DNA of 33,800 nt from CAZQXD01 sp964597315 (GTDB lineage Bacteria; Pseudomonadota; Gammaproteobacteria; Competibacterales; Competibacteraceae): assembly GCA_964597315.1 (NCBI GenBank), contig CAZQXD010000045.1:1-33800 (forward strand), read 5' to 3'. The position numbers and the translations under genes were made by a program. Below are positions 1 to 6,163 of this stretch, in pieces. Every line of letters starts with the position of its first letter. Within the stretch, counting starts at the first letter, position 1. Below the pieces are notes generated by a model. That model saw only the letters and a list, made by a program, of their open reading frames with translations, made no database searches and was not told where the DNA came from.

Positions 1-482
1 AGAAAGCCCGGGTTGAGGACGCCTTGCACGCCACCCGCGCGGCGGTGGAGGAAGGCGTGGTGCCCGGCGGCGGCGTGGCCCTGGTGCGCGCCCTGCTCGC
101 CCTTGACAATCTCAAGGGTGACAACCATGACCAGGATGTGGGCATCAGCATCGCCCGCCGCGCCATGGAAGAGCCCCTGCGCCAGATCGTCTCCAACTCC
201 GGTGACGAGCCGTCCGTGGTGCTGAACCGAGTCAAGGAAGGGGAAGGCAACTTCGGTTACGACGCCGCCACCGGCCAGTTCGGGGATATGATCGAACAGG
301 GTATCTTGGACCCCACCAAAGTGACCCGTTCGGCTCTCCAGAACGCCGCTTCCGTGGCTGCTCTGCTCATCACCACCGAGGCCATGGTGGCCGAGCTGCC
401 CAAGAAGGATGAGCCGGCCATGCCCGACATGGGCGGCATGGGTGGCATGGGTGGCATGGGTGGCATGGGTGGCATGATGTAA
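1..482 (+). CDS. groEL: GroEL chaperonin (Hsp60), 3' end only
   Basis: This is the C-terminal part (about 159 residues) of the 60-kDa chaperonin, which forms the double-ring folding chamber in the cytoplasm together with GroES. The reading frame is already open at base 3, so the 5' end lies outside the window. The visible sequence has the ARVEDALHATRAAVEEG and VVPGGGVAL segments and the LNRVKEGEGNFGYDAATG stretch of the equatorial domain. It continues with DPTKVTRSALQNAASVAALLITTEA and ends in the flexible Gly-Gly-Met tail. Nothing is unusual in the part that can be seen, and an intrinsic terminator follows the TAA stop. The family assignment is essentially certain; which paralogue this is, and whether groES lies upstream, cannot be judged. 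Confidence 0.98.
   Translation, partial: KARVEDALHATRAAVEEGVVPGGGVALVRALLALDNLKGDNHDQDVGISIARRAMEEPLRQIVSNSGDEPSVVLNRVKEGEGNFGYDAATGQFGDMIEQGILDPTKVTRSALQNAASVAALLITTEAMVAELPKKDEPAMPDMGGMGGMGGMGGMGGMM
429..473 (+). repeat. GGM-encoding 9-bp tandem repeat in the groEL tail
   Basis: Five consecutive 9-base units (ATGGGTGGC, the first with C for T) encode Met-Gly-Gly repeats just before the groEL stop. GGM tails are a normal part of group I chaperonins and line the bottom of the folding cavity. The near-identity at DNA level makes copy-number slippage plausible. Confidence 0.9.
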
Positions 483-503
483 GCTGGCTTCGCCCTATCC
501 TCC

Positions 504-532
504 AAAGCCCCGCTTCGGCGGGGCTTTTTTTA
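504..532 (+). terminator. Intrinsic terminator after groEL
   Basis: A perfect 10-bp stem (AAAGCCCCGC at 504-513, GCGGGGCTTT at 518-527) encloses a TTCG tetraloop. It is followed by a T run to about 532. The flanking A and T tracts let it work in both directions, and the stop codon of the convergent minus-strand reductase (530-532) lies in the T tract. Confidence 0.93.
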
Positions 533-1267
533 TAGGGTTAGACGCTTGAACAATGACTCCGGCAGCAATCGGATCACCAACATGATCCAGCGCCAGAAAC
601 CCGGTAGATAAACCACCTCCGGTCCCCTCTCCAGGGCCTTATAAATCCCCCTGGCCACGGTCTGGGGGCTGGCCCACAGAGGGCCTTTGGGGAAATCAGC
701 GGTCATGGGGGTGTCCACGAAGCCCGGCTTGATGGTCACCACCCGCACCCCAGCCGGGTGCAGGCGGTTACGCAAGCCCTGGAGAAACACACTCACGGCA
801 CTCTTGGCCGCGCCGTAGACATAGTTGCTCCGCCGACCTCGATCCCCGGCCACCGAAGCGATCACCGCCAGGGCGCCGTGGCCCTGGGTCTCGAAGCGGT
901 TGGCCAGATGGGTGAGCAGGGATAGTACGCTCAGGGCATTCACCTCTAACTCCCGGCGGACTTGCGCGACATCCTCCTGACAGGCGTGCTGGTCGGGTAG
1001 ACTGCCATGGGCAATCAGGGCCGCGTCCAAGCCGCCCAGTGTCGTCCAAACAGCGTCTATCAGCCCGGCATGGGCCTGCCAGTCGGTGGCCTCCAGCACC
1101 CGGCTTTCCACCCGGACCGCGCCCCGCGCTCTCAGGTCTTCGGCCACCGCCCGCAAGCGTTCGGCATTGCGAGCCACCAGGAACAACTGGTCCCCGTCCG
1201 CCGCCCAGAGCCGGGCTGTGGCCTGGGCCATGGCGGACGTGGCGCCCACGATCAGAAGTTTACGCAT
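530..1267 (-). CDS. Short-chain dehydrogenase, DprE2-like (polyprenylphosphoryl-2-keto-erythropentose reductase)
   Basis: This 245-residue NAD(P)H-dependent short-chain dehydrogenase has the N-terminal dinucleotide motif GATSAMAQ (residues 8-15), the active-site Ser138 and the Tyr151-x3-Lys155 pair. In the SDR family these bind the nicotinamide cofactor and reduce a carbonyl. It lies 4 bases downstream of a DprE1-like oxidase in the same orientation. In mycobacteria the pair DprE1/DprE2 epimerises polyprenyl-phospho-ribose to polyprenyl-phospho-arabinose through a 2-keto intermediate, and context assigns this protein the second, reductive step. The C-terminus is hydrophobic and basic (WRWIMLVIRLLPESLFKRLTL), which would suit a membrane-associated lipid substrate. 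Family confidence is high; the substrate is inferred from the operon. Another SDR activity on a lipid-linked sugar remains possible. Confidence 0.85.
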   Translation of the reverse strand: MRKLLIVGATSAMAQATARLWAADGDQLFLVARNAERLRAVAEDLRARGAVRVESRVLEATDWQAHAGLIDAVWTTLGGLDAALIAHGSLPDQHACQEDVAQVRRELEVNALSVLSLLTHLANRFETQGHGALAVIASVAGDRGRRSNYVYGAAKSAVSVFLQGLRNRLHPAGVRVVTIKPGFVDTPMTADFPKGPLWASPQTVARGIYKALERGPEVVYLPGFWRWIMLVIRLLPESLFKRLTL

Positions 1268-1271
1268 CTGT

Positions 1272-2591
1272 TTAGTCTCGGGTCACACGTTGCCAGAAAC
1301 GAGACAGTAGCCGGGGGTCGCGAAACGCCTCCAGGCGCTGCCACTGGGGGTAAAATCGTCGGAAATAACGGCCTGATATACGGGCCTCCTTGGCGGGGTA
1401 GACGGCGCCCCCGGCTGCGGCCACCACCTCGTCGAGGCGCTCCAACAGGGCCAGGGTGGAGGCGCCGCGATTGGGAAAATCCAGGGCCAGGGTGACGCCG
1501 GGCCGCGGGAAAGACAGCCATCCCGGAGATGGCCGCGCCCCAAAAACCTTCAATACGCTGAGCGGTGAGCCGGCGTCGGCGGCAGCGATCCGCTCCAGCA
1601 ACTCGGTGATGGACTCCTGGCCATGTTCCCGGGGCACCACGCATTGGTACTGGAAAAACCCCGCTGGCCCGTATAGCCGATTCCAGTGGCCGATGCCATC
1701 CAGGGGATAAAAAAAGGGCTGATAATGAACTGTGGTCCGGCTGCGATGGCGGTGCTGTTTATGGTAATAGGCGCTGTTGAAGCATCGGGACAAGGCGCCC
1801 CCCACAAGGGACAGGGGCGGGGTGAAGGGCGCCTTAAGTCCCCGTCCGGGGGCCTGAGGTCGCTGTGGGCAGAGGGCGGCGGCGTGATTGCCACGCATGA
1901 ACAAACCCCGGCCTAGCTGCTTGCCCCGGGCCAGGCAGTCCACCCAGGCCACGGTGTATTCGTAGTCTCGGTCTGACTCGTCGGCCAGTTCGAAAAAACC
2001 GTCCAGGCTCCCAAAGCGCAGGGTTTCCATCTGGATGTAGGGATTAGCCAGGGGTCGTAGGGCCAGTTCCGCCCATAGGATCACCCCGGTCAGGCCCAGC
2101 CCTCCCACAGTGGCGGCGAACCAGTCGGGATTGTCGGTGGGGGAGCAGAGCCGCCGCCGACCGTCGCCGCGCAACAGTTCGAAACGCCGCAGATGACAGC
2201 CGAAGCTGCCGGCTCGATGGTGGTTTTTGCCGTGTACATCGTTGGCGATAGCCCCACCCACGGTGACGAAACGGGTGCCTGGGGTCACGGCCAGAAACCA
2301 GCCTCGGGGGACCACCAGTTCAAGGATTTCCCCCAGCAACACCCCAGCCTCGCAACGTAGAACGCCAGTCGCAGGGTCGAAGTCCATAAACCGATCCAGT
2401 CCCCGGGTATCCAGCAGAACCCCACCCTCGGTCAGGCAGGAGTCCCCATAGCTGCGGCCATTGCCGAAGGGTAGGCAGGGTAGGGTCGGGTCCGTCGGCA
2501 GGGGCAGGGGGGCATCCCGCCAGCACAGCCGCCGGGCCTGCTGGGGCAGGGAGGGCCAGCGACCCCAGGATTGATAGCGCCCCGCGTTCAA
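1272..2591 (-). CDS. FAD-dependent oxidase, DprE1-like (polyprenylphosphoryl-beta-D-ribose oxidase)
   Basis: This is a 439-residue VAO/p-cresol-methylhydroxylase-type flavoenzyme. It has the FAD-binding segments PFGNGRSYGD (about 41-50) and GGAIANDVHGKNHH (about 112-125), then FAATVGGLGLTG, YGPAGFFQYQ and VLKVFG, all closely matching mycobacterial DprE1. DprE1 oxidises C2 of decaprenylphosphoryl ribose. The His of the HGKNHH motif and the Lys equivalent to DprE1 Lys418 (Lys401) are kept. The residue aligned with the DprE1 cysteine that benzothiazinones attack is Ala369. I chose a TTG start at 2591 because it overlaps the stop of the upstream HAD-UbiA gene (TTGA). The longer open frame upstream to 2756 is antisense-like sequence over that gene and lacks the family's residues. 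Family confidence is high; the lipid substrate is inferred from the neighbours. Confidence 0.9.
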   Translation of the reverse strand: MNAGRYQSWGRWPSLPQQARRLCWRDAPLPLPTDPTLPCLPFGNGRSYGDSCLTEGGVLLDTRGLDRFMDFDPATGVLRCEAGVLLGEILELVVPRGWFLAVTPGTRFVTVGGAIANDVHGKNHHRAGSFGCHLRRFELLRGDGRRRLCSPTDNPDWFAATVGGLGLTGVILWAELALRPLANPYIQMETLRFGSLDGFFELADESDRDYEYTVAWVDCLARGKQLGRGLFMRGNHAAALCPQRPQAPGRGLKAPFTPPLSLVGGALSRCFNSAYYHKQHRHRSRTTVHYQPFFYPLDGIGHWNRLYGPAGFFQYQCVVPREHGQESITELLERIAAADAGSPLSVLKVFGARPSPGWLSFPRPGVTLALDFPNRGASTLALLERLDEVVAAAGGAVYPAKEARISGRYFRRFYPQWQRLEAFRDPRLLSRFWQRVTRD

Positions 2592-4027
2592 AGGGCGGCC
2601 ACCACCACGGCAGCGCCCAGGGCGGCCACGATCAGGCTGGCACGATCCTCCAGGGCGAACACAATGGGATCGTCGTGCATATCGCCCCGATGGGCAATCA
2701 GCCACATCCGGCTGATCCAGTACAACAGCAAGGGGCAGAGCAGCCAGATCAGCCATGGGCGGGTATACAACGCCACGACGGTATCGCTGTTGATATACAG
2801 TGCGAGCACCAGCACCGCCAGATAGCCGGCCGCTCCCCCCAAGGCCGGTAGCAGTTGCAGATCGTCCACCCGGTAGCCTCGTCGCCTGGTCCGCCGCTCG
2901 CCGTCGCGGCGCAGGACCACCAATTCGGTATAGCGTTTGACCATTGCCAAGCTGAAGAACAAAAACAGGGAAAAGGCCAGCAGCCAGGATGAAGGCCAGA
3001 TGCCAATGGCTGCCGCTCCGGCGATAATCCGCGCCGTGTATAGCCCGGCCAGCACCAGCACATCCAGCAGCACCACCCGCTTCAGGTACAGGGAGTAGGC
3101 CAGGGTGAGGGCGTAGTACACGGTCAGCACTCCCAGGAACGGGAGCGACGACAACAGTCCCAGACCTAGACCGGCCGCCAGCAGCAGGGGGGACAGCAGC
3201 AGACCGTGGCGCAGGGGTAGGTCACCGGCGGCGAAGGGCCGCCGCCGCTTGCGTGGGTGGCGGCGGTCGGCGGGCAGGTCCAACAGATCATTGAGCAGAT
3301 AGGCGCTGGAGGCACACAACCCGAAAGCCAGAAAGGCGGTCAGGCTCGAAACCAGCAGCCCCTCGCGGTCCAGTTGATGGGCGGCCAGCAAGGGCACGAA
3401 CACGAGTACGTTTTTCAGCCACTGGTGCGGGCGCAGGGCTTGGCGGTACAGGCTTGGCCTGGCAGGGCGGTCCTCGAAGACCCGCTCCACCTTAGCCAGA
3501 CGGGCGGCGGCGGCGGCTATTCCCGGGTCCGGGTTGACCAGCACGGCCCGTCGGGCGTGGGGCCAGACGGCCAGATCCGGGCGGGCGTTGCCCGCGTAAT
3601 CGAAGCCCCCGGGGCCAAACTCGGCCAGCAATCGGCGGCTTTTATGGGTCCCAGCCAGATTGTGTCCCGGGTCGCTGGCCAGCACTGTATCGAACAGACC
3701 TAAATGGGCCGCCACCGCCTCGGCGTAAGCCCGGGGCGCGGCGGTGGCCAACAGCAGTCGTCGGCCGCGGCCCTGTTCGCGGCGCAGCCAATCCAGAAAG
3801 TCAGTGGGGTAGGGGAGCAGGGCCGGGTCCAGGGCCACTCGCTCGGCTAACCGGCATTTGAGAAAGGCCCGGCCCCGCAGCAGCCACAGAGGCAGCAGCA
3901 GCCACTGCCAGGGATGGCGGCGCAGCAGTCCCAACAGCGCCTCGTAAAATAGGTCGGTCTTGGTGAGCGTGCCGTCCAGATCCACCACCAGCGGGCAATC
4001 CACAGCCTGGTCCGGGCGGGAGCTCAT
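2588..4027 (-). CDS. HAD phosphatase-UbiA prenyltransferase fusion (polyprenyl-phosphate phosphoribosyltransferase-like)
   Basis: This 479-residue protein joins two domains. Residues 1 to about 200 form a HAD-type phosphatase with the nucleophile motif D16-x-D18-GTL. Residues from about 200 to the end form a polytopic UbiA-family transferase with HQWLKN, the NDLLDLPAD metal/diphosphate motif, a following HPRKRRRP segment, and about eight hydrophobic spans. In mycobacteria the UbiA protein Rv3806c transfers phosphoribose from PRPP to decaprenyl phosphate, and a separate phosphatase then removes the 5'-phosphate. Here the HAD domain could supply that phosphatase in one polypeptide (inference). 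The ATG start at 4027 overlaps the upstream stop (ATGA), and the DprE1-like gene begins on its TGA, so translation is probably coupled. UbiA proteins also prenylate quinones or hemes, but the DprE1/E2 neighbours argue against that here. Confidence 0.88.
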   Translation of the reverse strand: MSSRPDQAVDCPLVVDLDGTLTKTDLFYEALLGLLRRHPWQWLLLPLWLLRGRAFLKCRLAERVALDPALLPYPTDFLDWLRREQGRGRRLLLATAAPRAYAEAVAAHLGLFDTVLASDPGHNLAGTHKSRRLLAEFGPGGFDYAGNARPDLAVWPHARRAVLVNPDPGIAAAAARLAKVERVFEDRPARPSLYRQALRPHQWLKNVLVFVPLLAAHQLDREGLLVSSLTAFLAFGLCASSAYLLNDLLDLPADRRHPRKRRRPFAAGDLPLRHGLLLSPLLLAAGLGLGLLSSLPFLGVLTVYYALTLAYSLYLKRVVLLDVLVLAGLYTARIIAGAAAIGIWPSSWLLAFSLFLFFSLAMVKRYTELVVLRRDGERRTRRRGYRVDDLQLLPALGGAAGYLAVLVLALYINSDTVVALYTRPWLIWLLCPLLLYWISRMWLIAHRGDMHDDPIVFALEDRASLIVAALGAAVVVAAL

Positions 4028-4998
4028 GAACGGTCTCCCGGAAGCCGATGACCGTGGGGCGCCGTCCCTGGCCATTCCAGACCGGCCATGGCCATCATCC
4101 CCAAGGCCACCGCGAACCAGAGGGTGGCCAGTCGGCAGATCAGGGTGGCGGCCACGGCCGTGGCGGGATCGGCGCCCGCCGCTATCAACAGCAGGCCCAT
4201 GACCGCTTCGGTGCCGCCCAGACCGCCAGGAATAAAGGACAAGGCGCCCACCAGGACGCTGATGGCATAAATGCCGACGGCCAGTAGCGGCGCCACGGAC
4301 AGTCCCAGGCCATCCAGAATCAGCCACAGCGCCAAACCCTCGGCCCCCCAGGCCAGCAGGCCCAGGGCCAGCCCGGTATAGCCGGGACGGGGTTCTAGCA
4401 AAACCCTAGAGGTCTCCAGTAGCCGGGCCAGATGCCGTATCGGGACAGCCAACCGACCGTTGCCCTCTCCCCATGCGTGCAGACCTCGCGCCAGGGCGCG
4501 GCTATGGAGCAGGGGCAGCATGCCCAACAGCAGGGCCGCCACCAGTCCCAGCAGCCAACCATGGCCTGGGAACTCTGCGGCGGCTAGCAGGGCCAGCAGT
4601 AACATGGCGCCCAGGTCCAGAAACCGCTCGGTGACAAAGGCTGCCAGACTGTGGCTGACGTCTACTCCTTGGGCTTTGAGGTACCAGGCCCGAATCAGCT
4701 CCCCGGCCTTGCCCGGAGTGGTCGTCAGGGCGAAACCGGCTAGATAACAGGCCAGGTGTCGACCCAGAGGCGGGGAGTGGCCGAGCAAGGCCAGATAGCC
4801 TTGCCAGCGATAAAAACGCAGCAGATAATTGACTAAAGACAAGCCCAGGATCAAGCCCCAGTCACTCCAGCCGAAACGCCCCAGACGCTCCAGGATAGCC
4901 TGGTAATCCCCCGCCAGGACCAGCAGGACGTACAAGACTGAAGCGCCCAGCAGGGACAGCAGCAGTGGTCGCCGGTAGCGGCCTGGGGTGGATAGCAT
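4024..4998 (-). CDS. Polytopic membrane protein of the LPG_synthase_TM / UPF0104 family, flippase-like
   Basis: This integral membrane protein of about 324 residues has roughly eight hydrophobic segments. The first is LLLSLLGASVLYVLLVLAG. The motifs YLLRFYRWQGYL, CYLAGFALTTTPGKAGELIRAWYLK and SFIPGGLGGTEAVMGLLL are characteristic of the lysylphosphatidylglycerol-synthetase-like transmembrane family. Members move or modify lipids, and several sit in polyprenyl-glycan clusters. In this operon a lipid-linked sugar flippase role is a reasonable inference, by analogy with the membrane protein linked to the mycobacterial arabinose-lipid genes. The start was taken at 4998, where AAGG lies about ten bases upstream; an in-frame ATG at 5028 (10 residues longer) is possible. 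The gene ends on an ATGA overlap with the HAD-UbiA gene. The family is well supported and the function is not proven. Confidence 0.82.
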   Translation of the reverse strand: MLSTPGRYRRPLLLSLLGASVLYVLLVLAGDYQAILERLGRFGWSDWGLILGLSLVNYLLRFYRWQGYLALLGHSPPLGRHLACYLAGFALTTTPGKAGELIRAWYLKAQGVDVSHSLAAFVTERFLDLGAMLLLALLAAAEFPGHGWLLGLVAALLLGMLPLLHSRALARGLHAWGEGNGRLAVPIRHLARLLETSRVLLEPRPGYTGLALGLLAWGAEGLALWLILDGLGLSVAPLLAVGIYAISVLVGALSFIPGGLGGTEAVMGLLLIAAGADPATAVAATLICRLATLWFAVALGMMAMAGLEWPGTAPHGHRLPGDRS

Positions 4999-5036
4999 CT
5001 GAGACCTTGGCAATGGCCGGTCGCCCATGGCGTCGA

Positions 5037-6026
5037 TCAACGGCCGCCTTGGCCAGTCCCGGCAGGGGCGTTTGCCGGGAGCCGAGACGTCGGCGGGCCT
5101 CCCAGCATGTCCACCCCCGCTCCCAAGGGGCAGGCCCGAATGGCGGCCCCCAGGGTGGCGATGGCGTCGGATCTGGGGAAGCTCTTGCGCCAGGCCAGGG
5201 CCACCACCCGCTGGGGGGTCGGCTCGGCGAAGGGGCGGCTGCACAGCAGGTCCTCGGGATAGCTGTAGCCGTTGACAGAAGTTTGGGGTAGCACGGTGAC
5301 GCCCATGCCGGTAGCCACCATGAGCCGAATGGTCTCCAGGGAACTGCCCTCCAGGGTTTTTTGCATATTGTCTGTGGCCACGCTGGCCCGGTTGCACTCC
5401 GGGCAGACCCGCAAGACCTGGTCCCGAAAGCAGTGGCCGGCCCCCAGCAATAAAAGATCCTCCTGGGCCAGTTGCTCGGAGCTGACGGTGGTCTCCCGCT
5501 CTAGGTGATGGCCCACTGGCATGACCACCACGAAGGGTTCCCGGTACACGGGTTCTGTGAGTACCCCGGCCTCGCCATAGGGCAGAGACAGAATTAGCAC
5601 ATCCAGCTCCCCCTGCTTGAGCCGTTCGCTCAGCACCGCTGTGTAGTTCTCCTGGATTTGCAAGGGCATTTTCGGCGCCCGGCGGCGCAACCGGGGAATC
5701 AGGTGGGGCAGCAGATAAGGGCCGATGGTATAGATCACCCCCAGGCGCAGCACCCCGGCCAGATTATCCTGGCCTTGGGCAGCGATCTGTTTGATGGCCG
5801 AGGCCTCTTCCAACACCCTTTGCGCCTGTTCCACTACCCGCCGACCCGTCGGGGTGACCAGCAATTCGGTGGGGCCGCGCTCGAACAGGTCCACTTCCAG
5901 CTCTTTTTCCAGTTTTCGCACCGCCACGCTGAGGGTGGGCTGGCTGACGAAACAGGCTTCGGCGGCACGGCCAAAGTGCCGTTCCTGGGCCACGGCGACG
6001 ATGTAGCGCAGTTCGGTAAGGGTCAT
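5037..6026 (-). CDS. oxyR: OxyR, LysR-type peroxide-sensing regulator
   Basis: This is a 329-residue LysR-type regulator. The N-terminal winged helix-turn-helix (about 1-60) contains the pattern FGRAAEACFVSQPTLSVAVRKLE, followed by a linker helix and a two-lobe sensor domain. The sensor has Cys199 in GHCFRDQ and Cys208 in RVCPEC, the exact positions and surroundings of the peroxide-reactive cysteine pair of E. coli OxyR; a third Cys follows at 211. Oxidation by hydrogen peroxide to a disulfide would switch it to an activator of antioxidant genes. The C-terminus is about 20 residues longer than in E. coli (305), ending in a Pro/Gly-rich tail. The stop lies 38 bases from the chosen start of the flippase-like gene, so oxyR may head the same transcript. 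LysR proteins usually autoregulate from the divergent intergenic region. Confidence 0.95.
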   Translation of the reverse strand: MTLTELRYIVAVAQERHFGRAAEACFVSQPTLSVAVRKLEKELEVDLFERGPTELLVTPTGRRVVEQAQRVLEEASAIKQIAAQGQDNLAGVLRLGVIYTIGPYLLPHLIPRLRRRAPKMPLQIQENYTAVLSERLKQGELDVLILSLPYGEAGVLTEPVYREPFVVVMPVGHHLERETTVSSEQLAQEDLLLLGAGHCFRDQVLRVCPECNRASVATDNMQKTLEGSSLETIRLMVATGMGVTVLPQTSVNGYSYPEDLLCSRPFAEPTPQRVVALAWRKSFPRSDAIATLGAAIRACPLGAGVDMLGGPPTSRLPANAPAGTGQGGR

Positions 6027-6045
6027 CAGGCGATGGTAGCAGGCC

Positions 6046-6106
6046 GCTTGCAGGGTGCAAGCCCGCTTTCATGCCAGGGCAGGGATGGGTAAACCCCATG
6101 CCCTGC
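6046..6106. promoter_or_regulatory. Two inverted repeats in the oxyR-permease divergent region
   Basis: The 137-base gap between oxyR and the divergent permease holds two dyads. The first is a perfect 7-bp repeat, GCTTGCA / TGCAAGC at 6046-6052 and 6056-6062. The second, at 6079-6106, pairs GCAGGGATGGG with CCCAT-G-CCCTGC, with one bulged base. They could be operator or attenuator structures. Neither matches the E. coli OxyR consensus with its ATAG/CTAT half-sites, so no regulator is assigned. Confidence 0.35.
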
Positions 6107-6163
6107 GCGTGTCGCTGCTCATGGGCTAATCTCACCTTAAGGCCATTTCTTCCGGTAACGTCT

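Noticed and set aside
2592..2756. N-terminal extension of the DprE1-like protein upstream of 2591
   Set aside because: It lies entirely over the HAD-UbiA coding region, is Arg/Gly/Pro-rich and has no family similarity. The TTG at 2591 overlapping the upstream stop fits operon coupling.
4028..4327. 100-residue extension of the HAD-UbiA protein
   Set aside because: It is an out-of-frame reading of the flippase-like gene. The HAD motif starts properly 15 residues after the ATG at 4027.
5029..5397. Long N-terminal extension of the flippase-like gene
   Set aside because: It overlaps oxyR in another frame and reads as Gly/Pro/Arg-rich noise before the first transmembrane helix.
6071..6163. Upstream ATG for the SLC13-type permease
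   Set aside because: It would add a Cys/Pro-rich 31-residue leader over the dyad region. The family starts with the first transmembrane helix at the ATG at 6164.
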